DNA of 64,000 nucleotides from Porites lobata (GCA_942486035.1 CALNXK010000022.1:3002501-3066500), one strand, 5' to 3'; shown: positions 1-12,403, counted from the stretch's first letter. Notes: a model not told the origin generated them from the sequence alone. Translations and numbers: made by a program.

Positions 1-618
1 AAGTAAGCAAAAGAAGGGAAAAACAAGAAAGATAAAACCAACAAAATAAATGACTGATAGGTAATTGCAATTACCTCTTCAGTCGTCTGCTTCACTGACG
101 TTTAGTATATTTCTTTTATTTAGGGGTCAAAAAGGGGGAGCCACGCTCCAATTGACCTCATTTATGGACCCTCTAAATATATATTTTAAGAAACCACATT
201 CCTCACCTTTTTGTGCAGCACTATTTGTGGGCTTTTGTGGGTAGCTGTACTATAAAAAATCAAGTAAATTGGTTTAACTTGGAAAGAAGATAGGGATTAC
301 AGTCATGTTTTAAAAGAAAAAAATTGAAAAGAATATTGTGATATTATCTAATTGGCACTCCTAATAATATCGTCACTGAAACATCAATTAAAGAAATTCG
401 ACACGGATCTTGAAAGCCAATATTAGGTGCTGTGGCTAGAATCTTCTCACTGACGCGCTTTTAACGCCTTACCCTAGTTATAATTAAATCAGTGAACTCA
501 GATCAACACACTTGAGTTTGAGGAGCTACTCTACGACTTTCTAAGCGCAACGTCGCTTTTCTAAGGTTGTTGTTGTTGTTGAATTTTTGGCTTTTAGGAC
601 CTGATCAGCTGGAAAATT
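1..618. other. Upstream flank of the CUB-LamG gene
   Basis: This stretch is AT-rich and holds no supported exon. It is presumably 5' UTR and promoter DNA of the gene that starts at 619. A short GTT microsatellite lies near 566-580. I see no clear TATA box or other strong regulatory motif. Confidence 0.5.
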
Positions 619-3600
619 ATGATTCTTTTGCTGTCTGCTCTCTTTTTGGCATCCTACACTGAAGGTAAGTTGAATTCTTTTTCTTCTTCTAAGCTTTTAG
701 GCTCGGAAGATGAGCTCCGAGATAAGCTTGGAAAATGAAAAGAGTGACAGAAATACAGTTCAAAACAGTTTTTTTTCCTGGGATAACTAAAGAGAACGGC
801 ACCTTTCACCGCGGGAAGAAACTTACCACCAACCAATAAATGACTCGTTTTAATATACACGTGTGTTGTCCTGTAGCCGCTATGTTGCAGTAAGTATCAT
901 ATGGTTAAAAATAATAAGTAGATTCATATTGCTGTTAATAGCACCAACCACTGACTAATAATTTAATGGTTCTTCTGGACCTCAGAACATTCCTGATAAT
1001 TCTCCAACAACTTGGATCAGCACAATTAATCAACAGGAAAAATATAACAGCGACAGCAACAACATTGCTGTCAATCTGTTGTGAAGTGTTGTCCTTTCGG
1101 CTTTTCTTTGTACAAATTTATTTTATTTCAAAGAATTAATCGACAAGGAAGCAATGAATGTTTTTTTTAGTCTACTTCGGTCACATTGGCATGGTATGAA
1201 AATAATTACTACCTCATTAAATGTTATATAATGGTCTTTGCACTTACAACCGGGGGGGGCTTATTTCCGGAAACACTTGTCTAGATACACTCCGCAGCAC
1301 GCAATGAATTTTGATAAGTTTTTAAGTAATTTTTTTTTTACTTTATAAATACTGAATTGACATGATCCTGGAAGAACCTTAATTCAGTGTATCTTGTCGT
1401 TATGACGTGTCATAAATGGAAACTCTCGGCTCCTAACCCCCAAACCACATACGACAGTGAGTTAGGCCTGCTAATGTGAGTTAGGATGGGTTTTGGATTG
1501 CATTTTGCCAACCACAAAAATTATAATTTGTCGGCAAAGGGTGTCGAGTAAATTGCCTAAAGAAGAATGCGCAAAAAGGTTGGTAAAAGTCTAAGGTAAA
1601 CGCGATCTAGACAATCTATTGTAAAATAAGTTAATCGAATTTTATTCTCCCGAAATTTGCGACCTTTGCCAGAGGATAACTGGTGTGGGTTACAAATAAT
1701 CTGCTTAATTTCTTTGCCAACCTGTTATTAGATTTTAGTAAACAAGTGATTATTTTTGAGCTCGTACGTGCCTCAAGTTACATAATAGAAAATACCACAC
1801 ACCGCCTTCGGATTTTTAACATCATTATCAGACGCAAGCTATTGTAGGTGATAAAAATATTAAAAATATTAAAAGTGTTGAATATCTAACTTTTCTCCAA
1901 AGAGGGATAAATAAAAAAGAAAATTTGGTCTATATATTATCACTGTATTGTGCCTGATTTACAAATGCTACGAGTGCTGTATTGCACACTGCAGGCTTTT
2001 TAATTGACAATCAGTCGTTTTTGTGCCTGTAATCAACTGAGTTTTGATAAGTGGCCAAAACTCTGAAGATGATTTTGAGCAGACGTATGAACGAAGCGGC
2101 CCACATCCTCCTGGAAGTACATTTGGCCTTTCGCAAGTCATTAGTGGTAATTCCTTTGATACAATTTTTGAACTGAATGTGTGTGGTTCTCGGTGTTGCC
2201 GAAACTATTTTTGTGATGTGATGTAGGCATCGCCCTCTCTCTAACACCGAGAGACTAACGGAGACCTTCAGCGAAACACCTTACGTTACCCAAACTGCTT
2301 GTGGTTTATTTTGAAAATCGGCTATAATAAAGGAACTAAAACCTGAAGCTAAGAAAAACTGTGACTCGAGAAGTTTCCAGATCTTTTGGAGGGTAAAGCC
2401 GTTGATTCTCGCATAGGGGATTTAATGAAATACCGGGAAGTCGGTTTCACTGTCATTCAATTCTCTTTTAATGGCTGTCCAAAAGGCAAAAGACATTCAC
2501 CGGTAATTGTCTCATGATAGAGGAAAGAAGGTTTACCCCTTCCCAATTCCCTTGCGTTTCATGCTTGTGGCAGTGACCGATCGCGTGTGAGACCCTATGC
2601 CTCAAGTCTCCCGTGTGCGAACCCAAGTAAAGAAGCTCTTTCACAGGTGACATTTTACGTGAACGTAGGCTTAAAACTCTTTGTTCTCCTTTTCAGGGGT
2701 GTCTATCTGTCCCAGTCGTGAACTATCAGCCACAGAAGGAGAGGTGACGTCCCCGAATTACCCGTCGGATTATCCCGTTAATGCAGATTGCACCCTGGCC
2801 ATAGACGGTGGAAACAACGTCAAGTTGAAAATAAACTTTATCTCTTTTGAAGTTGAAGAGGACGAAGATGGTGAGTTTTAATAAATTTGAGGCAATTAAA
2901 ATTGCTACACATTACTTATAATTTGTTCCCATGCAAGTTTTCCCCTATAAGCTTTATTTACCAGGTCAGAACAGAGGACTCAGTGAAGGAATTTGGGCAC
3001 TATTTGCAAAGAAAGCCCTTTTGCTTGGGTACGAGTTATTTCAAGCTTAAACAGACCCATTCATTTTGGTGAAATTGTATTTACACTTATCATGTTTCTA
3101 CTTTTTGGTCACTGAAACCCCCCTCAGATGGGTGATTGACAGCAATGATGCGTACTTGGCTACTATTTATAGCTATTTATGACGTACTTGTATGTCTAGT
3201 TGATTTGCGTTGGCCTCAAAATGAAGCTTACTTTATTCCTCCTTGATTGTTCAGGGGATTTTCATTAATTTTTACGCTAGTTTTAAGTATTGGAGAGACT
3301 TAGAGTTACGTTTACGACAAACGGCAAACGTCAGATTCAAATTGAGAATTTCAATAGAAATAAACAGATAAAACACAGGGGCACCCAACGAGAGTATAGT
3401 TCAAAACCACATAAACGTAGCATTGTTGAACGTACTTTAGTAAACGCTTATTTTTATCTCCTAGAAATTTTTCATCTGTTCGGATTTCCTAGCTGAAAGT
3501 ACAGTGATCCGAAAAATATAGGGTCAAAATTTACCTTTTCGAAAATTTCAGCCAGAAAAAAGGCTCCCGAAATTCTAGGTGACCTTTTTAGGGTAAAAAT

Positions 3601-6600
3601 CCGTTAAAAATGGGCAATTATACGATTTTTTTGAAGTTCGAAAATCATAGGAGAGGCAGGCAAGCAAGAAATTTGTCAGAAAATGATCCGAAAATTCTAG
3701 ACCTCAAATCGTCTTCCGAACAGATAATTTTCCGAAAATTGTCGTTGGGTGCCCCTGAAAACAGTCCAAAACGATTCCAATGCACAAACCTAAAGAGGAA
3801 CTGTTGATATTTTTGGAAACGTAATGAACAGTAAACGACACGTAAGGGGGAAATTTGGTCACGTACTACAAGTAAACGTTTGCCGTTTCCGTAAACTTGA
3901 CTCAAAGGTTGTTTACCATTTATAAAAAAATCCGGAAATCTTGGTTTGGAATTTTCGGTCGGTAAGAACGGTACGTGTCGTTTACCATTTGCCTAAATTT
4001 TCCGGATTGTCGCCCCGCGCTAGACTGGATTAACATGAAACTAGTACGAAACTCAAGAAACTTGTAAATGGTAAACGAATTTCCGTTTGGAAATCGGGAA
4101 AACGGGACTACCTTTTTAGAATTTCCGTTTGTCTCGGGAATTTTCAAGTGGGACCGAACTAAGAAAACGTTTACCATTTACATCCCAACAGGAATTTCCG
4201 GGAATTGGTGGTAAATGGTAAACAACCTAAATCTCTCTATTGTTTTAATTTTTCAGATCCAAACGTGTGTAAATTTGATTCCCTAACGATTATTGATGGC
4301 CCAAGGTCGTTGAAATACTGTGGGAGGGCACCTCCTCCTGAATATACATCATCAGGAAACAAGATTTCCATTCGATTTTTATCGGACGCTTCTTTTCAAA
4401 TGAGTGGATTCAAAATTTCCTTCAGTACCATCAGAGTGGAGATCCCAGATCGTGAGTAAAACATAGATTTATCGTGTAAATATTTCGTTAAGTTATTTAA
4501 GCCTCATTTAAAAGGTAAAAAGGCTTCAAGTAAAAGTTACTAAGCGAAATTGAAGTATCGTTTTTATTTAGTGCTATATGTGGATGTCCACACTACTTTA
4601 GCCTACGCAGCAAGAGTATCAGCGCGAGTTCGTCGAAAAAGTTGGGACGAGAGCAAAAACAAAAACGCGCTATAACTCGACTGGAGACTCTTGGTACGCA
4701 GAGTAACACTACTTAGTCTCAACCACCACTGGTATCAGTGTTCAAAACCTCATAAATAAAAATTAAGCTTACTGCCCAATTGAATGCATTGATTTAATCA
4801 CATGAAATGATCTTTATACCTGCTAAATAAAAATAAATCTAACTACAAATGTCAGAGGAGGCATTTCAACCCAGCCTCTCAAAATGACTTCTGAGGGACG
4901 ACTGCAGAAATTCCATACTCATGGTCATATCTGGGAAGTACTTCTGATTGGTTGAGGCAAATATATTCCCTCGCAGCACGAAAAGTCAGAAGCACTACCC
5001 TGATTGATCTGGGTAATCACAAGTTATCAGTATGAAATTTCTTGCGCTCGTTCCTCAGAAGGTGTTAATAATCGCATCTTTTCTTCCACATCTTAGCACC
5101 GCCTGGTTCCAGCATATGCCCCACGAGAAACCTTGAGGTTAATCCGGGATCTTCGGTAAACGTGACAGGGGCTTTACACTCGCCAAACTCTCCAAACTTT
5201 TATCCTGACAACCAGAATTGCACAGTCACCCTGGATGTTCCTGATAACTACAAGACTGTTGTGTGGTTCGAGAAGTTTTCATTGCAGTGTAAGTAGAGAA
5301 AAACCTAGTTGGAGGATATTTCCATATGATTGTGAGCAAAAATGCAATAGTTAATTCTTCATTTTATTTCACAGTCGCTGTTGTTATATAGCTGGAAATT
5401 TCTTCCCAACAGCGCGCGCCCTCATTGGCTACTTCGAGATCACATGATTTGTATATAGACAATAGGCTCTACGTGGCGTCATACTGTTGGCTTTATGACA
5501 AAGACCCCACTCCATCTTTTATAGGTAACAAACCGTTGCTAGGCGTTGCTAGGTTGAATTTCATTACCATATCCGTTGACGCTGGGCGCTTACCGCGAGC
5601 TCTGAAAAAACTTAAATTCCGCTGCGAAAGCGCCGTGAACAATGAAACTGTTTCCCGCCAAAATCTCTGAGCTGGCAACTTTGCAAAATCTATGACGTCA
5701 GAGGGTAACCATGCACTGTTACTCGCGAATAGAAGAAGTGTATATTTTCCTGATATACTTTACGATTGCATTCATCCCTTGAGAATACAGAAGCACAATT
5801 AATAACACGCTCCCACGTGGATGGCTTTATAGCTCAGTTTATTAGAGCATCGTATGTTTCGGAAATGGAAAGGTCATGGGTTCGAATTCTGATTAATTAT
5901 AAAGTGGCTTTAAAACTTTTTCTTCGGGTTTACATACGCGATGGCTTATACTGCGAGTGAAGATTCAATGCAGGATGACTCCCTCATTTAATTTTGATAA
6001 AAGTTACTCGAGATAACAAATTTCGATGTCTCTTTTGTCTCGTAATCAGTGCCGGATCCAGCCCTCGAGATAGGGGCCTGGTCATTCAGACCCTAAGATG
6101 TGGGGGGGGGGGGCAGTCTCCAAAAATTTTCTTCGGCCCTTCGGGCCTCAGTTGGTCTAAAACTAAGGAGGAGACCCGGCCCCCCCCGACCCCTTCCCTA
6201 GATCCGCCACTGGTAATTAGCCCCATTGTAGGAACTGGTATTCGACAGACAGTGAAAAGAAACCAAGATAGGGCTCAATCTGGCCCTTGACTTACTAGCT
6301 TTTGAAAGCTAGCTCAGTATTGCCAAGCGTGAATTCACCTTTTTCACTCAGGCATGCCGGATAAGTCAGTTGCTATGATCAAAATAAATAAATAAAAATA
6401 CCAAGTGCAAAAGTAAAAGGGTCATCTGTCTACTCCCCGGTCATCGACCTCTCTCTTTAGGTCTCTCTACAGTCAAAAAGGCATCCGAGTCTGAAGTTTA
6501 ACGATTGCTAAAATGTAGAAATGTCTTTGCATTTTTCTAGACTCTCCAACGTGTGATTATGACTCCTTAGTCTTGAGTGACGAACTTGACAGAACTGCAC

Positions 6601-9600
6601 AGTGCGGTGGAGGAGACGGTCAAATTCCCGCTCAAGTGGAGTTAAAAGGAAAGAAAGTGAAGTTTTCTTTTAAAACAGATGACAGCATCTCAGCTGCTGG
6701 ATTCCATATGATGTATAACATCACCAGGCTTCAACAAGGTATGAAAAATAACAATAAAAAACTATTAATTTCTATTTTATACCTAGCCTTCTATTTGTTC
6801 AGCGTACTCCCCGCTCAAGTTCAAGTTTTAGGCCATAAGCGGGTTGTAAACAGGTCACGGTATGTGAAATGGTTTATACTAGATAGCTTTGATAGTAGAA
6901 ATTAGCCGCCTGCTCTATAGTGCCGATATTTTATTGCTAAAACCAGCCAATCAAAATTAATGTTCTTTCATTATAAAAATACCCCTAGTTTTTATCATCG
7001 TAATTAACCCACGCCCACGTGCCCACTCGTCTGCGTTATCTTGTTCACACACAACGTGCGCTAGATGAAGAAATCTTTTAAAAGATGTTCTAATAACAGG
7101 ATTGGGTCAGAGATGAGCAAGTGGTTAGTGATTTTGACCGAAACTTTCGAAGCAAACAGTCACCCTAATATATGACTCATATTTCAGAGTGACTGTTTGC
7201 TTAAAAAAAAAAACTTTCTGCTTTCCCTTCCCACTGCCATCTCACTTTTTTCGTTTTCTAGAGCGCTCTCCTCAGCAAAGGGAAATAATCCAAACCTTAG
7301 AGAAACTGGAGAGTGAATAAACAACAACAATAACAAAAACGGGAAAAGTCAAGCTTATATCTTCTTGTCTGTTTTAAGTCTCTACATTTTATTGCATTTG
7401 TGCGCACACCCAAACGAAAAACGATCCATTTTTCCACCCCAACTGTCTGGAAACAAGTTTATTTAGTTGTCAAATCTGAAACAAGCAACCAAATATGTGG
7501 ATAATTCTTTGTCATTTTTTTATAATCGGCCTCAGCACTTTCAACATCAGCTTATTGAGAATTCTCGAGGTCAATATTCACGTAATGAAATTTTTACACT
7601 TATGCATTAAATTACTTGAAAATTTCATGATTTTTTGTTTTATTGAATGGTAGGTCGATGCGCGTGTACCGAAGGTTTATCTTACATCACCATAAGTAAC
7701 TACAAGTCAAGAAACAATCGTAGGCAAGATGACATCCGGTTTGAGTTTAAGAGTTCCCAGTCTAGTGGAATGATTATGTACGCTAAAGGAAGACACAGGG
7801 ACTATATTTACGTTGCGTACAAAGACAGCAGGGTTTTTATGTTCCACATCGATCTGGGGACAGGTAGGAGAGTTGTTGGAAGTTTCCCCTTTTAACCCCT
7901 TTATCTACCTGTCAGTGAAGCAGGGTTCAATTCTTGTTAAAATGTGGTTACAACTTTTGGCTCTATGTGGACGAAATGAATTGAAAGGACTTTGGCAGTG
8001 GTTTTAAATGGTATTCCCCAAAGATGAAATTTAGAAATTTTGTTGAATTTTGACTTTGGGAGTTTTGTTCGTGAAATGCTTGAAGTAGATGTAACATGTT
8101 GCCCCAAGATCGTTCAACACTGATTTTTCCAATATTTGGTCAGGATGTACGTGGACTATTGTTTCAATATTGAATGACAAAAATTTTCCAAATAGCATCT
8201 AATGCTGAAAAAAGAAATTATATATATAATGCAAGATTACAATATTATCGCAAACCGTGGAAGCTGATTCAAACTGTGTTTCATTCAAAGTCAAAGTTTA
8301 AAAACCCTTACAGTCAAAAACTACAAGCTAAAGGCAAAATAATTTAAGACAAAAAAAATACCACAGTCACATTAATTTTAAAACGCGCACCTAAAAAGAT
8401 CAGTTTTCAGTTGTCTTTTAAAAATGTCCGATAATCCAGCATCCCTAATATGCTGAGGAAGACTGTACTGTTCCAAAGAACCGGCGCAGTAACAGAAAAA
8501 ACACGACTGCATAACTATGTATATTACCCCCAGGCTCAGCACGGTAAGTAGCCTTTGGTTGAAACATTGCTTTTCTTTTCTTTCATATGCGAAAAAGGAG
8601 AAGCAAAGTTGGAGACAACGAACGTCACACTAAACGACAACAGGTGGCATAAAGTTCATTTGACACGTGTTGATCGTACTGTAATCGTCACAATTGATGA
8701 TGGAGCTGCAAGCTGTAAGTAACGTGCGTTTTTAAGCTACGGTATAAAAGGGTAGCAAAAACCTGCAACTTGTTTTGCAACATTGCTGTAAAACGAGTTG
8801 AATAGCGATGTTGCGCGTTTTACCACCCACCAATCAAACCTGCCTTCAGAGAACAAATCAGGTCGTTGCAGGCTCCGAAACAAAAGTCTGAGTATTCACG
8901 CAGGTTGCAACGACCTGATTTGTAGGAAGACAGGTTTGAATTGTAGGTGGTAAAACGTGCAACATCGCTTTTCAACTCGTTTTAGTGCAGCGATGTTGCA
9001 AAACATAAGTTGCACGTTTTTATCGTCCGTTTTATCGTACCTTTTGATTAATATATACCCCAACGTCGCGCATTCTCATTGGCTGCTGGCAAGGGACACA
9101 TGATATGACGTAACATGTAGCTTGCGGTTTTGTGTGGGTTCACAAACAAACTAGTGAGCGGCAAGCCGAGAGGATCGCCGCTCGTTCGCGGGATTTCACG
9201 GCTTCGTCGCCCACGTAGCTTGTTTGCGTGCCCGCCCGAACAAAATCGTCCTTTTTATACGCAGGCTTGACGTAACAATAACAATTTTGCCCATACATGA
9301 AAGAAAAGAACATGCCCTGAACGGCCAGAAAAGTTTGAAAGACCGTAGAAAAGCTGTAAACAGAGTTATTTCAAACATGAAATGTTTCAGTCAAGCTGAG
9401 CAGACAGATTCTGAAGGACAGATTCTACGTTTTTTTATTATTTCAGTGACTGGGAGGACTCCCGGAGGGTTTAACCGCTTAGACATACCTTCTTCAAGGG
9501 CTTACTTCCTTGGGGCGCCAACAAACCAGAATCTCTCGCCAAATTTCATTGGCTGCATCCGGGATTTCACTGTTGATGGATATGAGCCTATCACAAACGC

Positions 9601-9679
9601 CTGGGCCAGAAAGCCGGATTACAATATAGTGCGAAGGGGGTCTATGAGACTCTGCAGTTCATCTGATGAGACGCGATAA
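619..9679 (+). CDS. Secreted CUB-CUB-laminin G domain protein, 8 exons
   Basis: Exons: 619-664, 2697-2870, 4257-4451, 5097-5288, 6541-6738, 7654-7863, 8598-8714, 9447-9679. Joined they give an open frame of 454 aa ending in TAA. Residues 1-15 form a hydrophobic signal peptide (MILLLSALFLASYTE). CUB1 spans exons 2-3 and has the usual cysteine pairs (CPSRELS, DCTL, VCKFD, KYCGR). CUB2 spans exons 4-5 (ICPTRN, NCTV, TCDYD, QCGGG). Exons 6-8 form one LamG domain with the late motif IGCIRDF and a closing cysteine (RLCSS). There is no transmembrane segment or obvious GPI tail, so the product is probably secreted to the extracellular matrix. Every intron is phase 1, as expected for modules assembled by exon shuffling. 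The exon 7 acceptor (GCGAAAAAG) is weak but follows a pyrimidine tract and keeps frame. CUB and LamG proteins occur in coral skeletal matrix; that role here is speculation. I do not recognise a named orthologue. Confidence 0.85.
3376..3757. mobile_element. CAGGGG-terminus inverted-repeat transposon, 6-bp TSD
   Basis: The ends are CAGGGGCACCCAACG and its near-perfect reverse complement CGTTGGGTGCCCCTG. The six bases on each side are identical (AAAACA at 3370-3375 and 3758-3763), a clean target-site duplication. It lies in intron 2 of the CUB-LamG gene. The CAGGGG terminus resembles hAT elements, but hAT normally duplicates 8 bp, so the class is tentative. There is no transposase reading frame. 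Confidence 0.8.
3907..4227. mobile_element. GGTTGTTTACC inverted-repeat MITE, copy 1
   Basis: It begins GGTTGTTTACCATTTA and ends with the reverse complement (TAAATGGTAAACAACC). Several further GTAAACG-type words lie inside and just upstream (3290-3900), so the arms carry internal repeats. It ends 29 bp before exon 3 of the CUB-LamG gene. A second, interrupted copy is at 46147-46656. It is non-coding. Confidence 0.75.
4890..5061. mobile_element. Palindromic MITE (CTTCTGAGGRACGA family), copy 1
   Basis: The left arm carries CTTCTGAGGGACGA, AGAAATTCCATACT and, further in, CTTCTGATTGG. The right arm read backwards carries CTTCTGAGGAACGAGCGCAA, TTTCATACTGAT and TAGTGCTTCTGA. A related copy is at 22453-22582. 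It sits 35 bp upstream of exon 4. Confidence 0.65.
5822..5914 (+). repeat. tRNA-derived SINE-like fragment
   Basis: An A box (TAGCTCAGTTTATTAGAGCA) and a B box (GGGTTCGAATTC) are about 32 bp apart, as in a tRNA or tRNA-derived SINE promoter. A weak acceptor-like pairing is possible (CTTTAT with ATAAAG). The D, anticodon and T stems are degenerate, so this is not a working tRNA gene. It lies in intron 4 of the CUB-LamG gene. Confidence 0.55.
6047..6212. mobile_element. hAT-like MITE with 5-bp TSD, copy 1
   Basis: The ends are CAGTGCCGGATCCAG and TAGATCCGCCACTG, flanked on both sides by GTAAT (6042-6046 and 6213-6217). The interior has a long G run and TTCGGGCCTCAGTTGGTCTA, shared with the copy at 11383-11521. 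There is no coding capacity. Confidence 0.8.
8741..9041. mobile_element. Long-arm hairpin MITE (GCAACATYGCTG family), copy 1
   Basis: Arms of roughly 120 nt are inverted. The left arm reads GGTATAAAAG, TTTTGCAACATTGCTG, AACGAGTTGAA and GCGTTTTACCACC. The right arm is the complement, ending TTTTATCGTACC. The loop keeps a second inverted word (CAAATCAGGTCGTTGCA and TGCAACGACCTGATTTG). It starts 26 bp after exon 7 of the CUB-LamG gene. Copy 2 is at 49841-50250. Confidence 0.8.
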
Positions 9680-10040
9680 CCAACAGTCTGACGAATGATC
9701 AGTCAATCATATAGGATATTGACCTTGTACAACAAGAAATGGATTATAATTCCTGACGTTTTTGAGCTTGGTTTTCTGTTTTAGAAAAAGGAGGCAATGA
9801 TTTAGGTACCAGCGGAAAATTTAACGATTTTCTTCTAATACTAAAAAATAGGATTAACTTTCAGGCACTAATCTTCTATTCCAGCTTAAATTTTTAACTA
9901 AGAACCAAAAAAAAGATGAAACAATCATAGATCTTTTAGTAGCGTAGTTACGCGATTATGTATAAATTACGTTCTGGTAAATCTGGGCTCTTATATAAGG
10001 TACACCGCTGTTGCTCAGTCATGATAAGAGCTGGTTTTTT

Positions 10041-10446
10041 CACTCCGGAAGGGGGGTGTAACCTCCTATAAAAGTGACGGGGGTGCTTGTCGAAAAGGTA
10101 CCAGAATCTTGTTTTATGGGCGTGTCCCAAATTCATTTCCACCTTTAAGAGATACCAATTCAAAACTATAAAACTGGCACTGCAAATCTTAATAGTGATA
10201 AAGATAACTTTCGAACCCCTTCTTCTCAAGGAATTTTTGAAAGTATTGCCATAAATCTTTATCCTAATAAAACGTATCATCTCTGGCAGCGGTCATTTTA
10301 GGTTTTAGCACCCTAAGCGGTACCAATTCACAAATTTAAACCCCTAAAAGGTTTTAGCACCCTAAGCGGTACCAGTCCACAAATTTAAACCCCTAAAAGG
10401 TACGACCAGCACCCCCGTCACTTTTATAGGGGAGTACTCCCCGGGG
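10041..10446. mobile_element. Inverted-repeat element with internal 49-bp tandem duplication
   Basis: The inverted arms share TATAAAAGTGACGGGGGTGCT (10067-10087, complement around 10409-10429) and GC-rich outer ends (CTCCGGAAGGGGGG and CTCCCCGGGG). Inside the right half a unit starting AGGTTTTAGCACCC and ending CCCCTAAA is present twice (10300-10348 and 10349-10398). It is non-coding. Confidence 0.7.
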
Positions 10447-11382
10447 TTTTTACCTAGTTTCGTGCATGCATCAACATAGCCTGTTCCAGGCTCTTAGATA
10501 GTCGGGGCCGCTGAATTGAAAAAGCGCGAACACGACAATAAAAAGAGAGGAAACTGGGTCCGTCGATATTTGTGGATACTTTACTTCAGGTCGGGGCTGA
10601 CCTTGTGTCGAATTTTTCTTAAATACTTTCTACAGCCGGCGTCTAATAAGTTGTGACTCTTTCTCCTTGAAGGATAATTCGGTCTATTTTTTCCCTCACT
10701 ATCTACTGCCCCACAATCCCCTTAAAGCAACGTTGTGCTGTTGAGTCAAGCGTGAAGTCAACAGTATAGTGCACAAAGCAGCATTAGCCGTGCGGTGGAG
10801 GTAGTCTTCCTACATTGTGTTGTTCAGTACCAAAGTATCCGACTGTACTAATAACCTAGCTCATGAATATTTTTAGCTGACTTCTCTTTTTAACATTTTA
10901 AACATGATAACTTCACTTAATTACCTTATGAGATGGCTTGTAAACAATTAACTAAGATTATATTTGTAAATGTTGTATTTTTTATTATAAATATGTTACA
11001 GATAAAAATAAAAAGCATGTATTTTCTATTATGCACCTTACCTTAATGACAGTCATGTGATATTATTAAACGCAAGCAGACTAGTAAATGTCCACATATA
11101 CTCGAAACCAGAACCATCGGGTCTTTGATTTTTTTAATTGTATGGAAGAAAAGGATCGCTATTGATTCCCTCGGCCTGATCTCTATATTTTTCAAGGTCA
11201 GGATTACTTACATTGCTGCCGAGTAGATAAAAATTTTCCAGGCAGGCAAAGTAAGCTATGTAGAATTTCTGCAAAACATATGCGAGTTCCACGGTGTTTT
11301 CAGGATATGAATTGAGTTTATTCTTGCCGATTTTTTTTAGGAAAGGAGTTCATACCCATCCAGTGGCATTTTGCATATTCTT

Positions 11383-11521
11383 CAGTGGTATATCCAGACC
11401 TTCAGAAAAGGGGGGGGGGGGGTCTAAAAAAAAATTGTTTCCAGCTCTTCGGGCCTCAGTTTGGTCTAAAAATAAGGGGGGGAGGCAGGCCCCACGGGCC
11501 CCTCCCCTGGATCTACCACTG
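11383..11521. mobile_element. hAT-like MITE with 5-bp TSD, copy 2
   Basis: The ends are CAGTGGTATATCCAG and TGGATCTACCACTG, flanked by TTCTT on both sides (11378-11382 and 11522-11526). It shares its interior (G run, TTCGGGCCTCAGTTTGGTCTA) with the copy at 6047-6212. The different TSD sequences show independent insertions of one family. Confidence 0.8.
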
Positions 11522-12290
11522 TTCTTGCTACAGTTTAGGGTCAGTGAATCTGCAATTGCATGTTCGCATAAGAGTGTGAGATCCTCTGCTCTTTTCTAAT
11601 GCGCTGTACTGCCAAAACAGCTCACATGAGCTGAGCCAATGCGCACAGGTTTTGTGTGACATCGTCCATCAGCATCAGCATATGAGGCTACAAGCAGATG
11701 GAATGAAATTCAGTTCTTCACACACCGACTAAAAATCTACTAGAATTCTATAATTGCAAATTTTTTATCCTGACTGGCTTGTGGTAGTGACTTTCTATCA
11801 TGTCACTGACAGTAGGTAGAGAAGCCAAGTTTTCGTCACTTGACATTAAAGGTGGCAACAATAGCTTGTGTAGCAGGCGCCTGTTTTGTTAGGGTGATGT
11901 CGCACAGTTTATAAAAACCAACCAAAACACTAACCAGCACCTGCCATAGAGGCTATAGCAGCAATATTTATTATTTTTACAACAGAATACTAACAGATTT
12001 TTACCAACTAGCAATAATAAGAATTGGTATTAGGAGTCTCACTCTATCATTTTTGATATTTGAGATTGCCCAGAAGTCTCACTAATAAAATAATATTATT
12101 ATATTGTTAGTTATGATAGGGGCTACTTTGATACATTACTACCTAGCTGACTTGATTCAAACACTGATCATAACCCTTTAAGCCCCAATGTCCACATATA
12201 AATTCTCCATACTGATCTTCATACATTTCTTTAAAGAATTAGTTGAGAGAGTTTAATAACAGATCAAAGCATTTTCTCTTTAGTGATCAT

Positions 12291-12296
12291 TTTATT
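12291..12296 (-). promoter_or_regulatory. Candidate poly(A) signal of KLHDC10
   Basis: The minus strand reads AATAAA about 110 bp beyond the KLHDC10 stop. This is positional evidence only. Confidence 0.35.
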
Positions 12297-12403
12297 GACT
12301 CTCATAACCATTCCTCTTGGCAACATGTGGATATTGTTAGGAGAAAATTATTGTTGGTCACTATTGGGACTTAAGGGTTAATAACCTAAATTGTTAGTAT
12401 TAA

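Larger units (their letters stand above)
9680..12403. other. Intergenic region between CUB-LamG gene and KLHDC10
   Basis: No gene is supported. The left part is probably 3' UTR of the CUB-LamG gene and the right part 3' UTR of KLHDC10. Two transposon relics (10041-10446 and 11383-11521) lie inside. The rest is AT-rich unique-looking DNA. Confidence 0.6.

Noticed and set aside
5822..5914. Functional tRNA gene
   Set aside because: A and B boxes are present, but the anticodon and T stems do not pair. It is better read as a SINE or pseudogene. The same applies to 16309-16383.
9224..9679. Separate 151-aa reading frame
   Set aside because: Only the part from 9447 is coding (last LamG exon, after acceptor TTTCAG). 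The upstream part is intron that happens to stay open.
9948..10280. 110-aa minus-strand frame
   Set aside because: It lies largely in the inverted-repeat element at 10041-10446 and resembles no protein I know.
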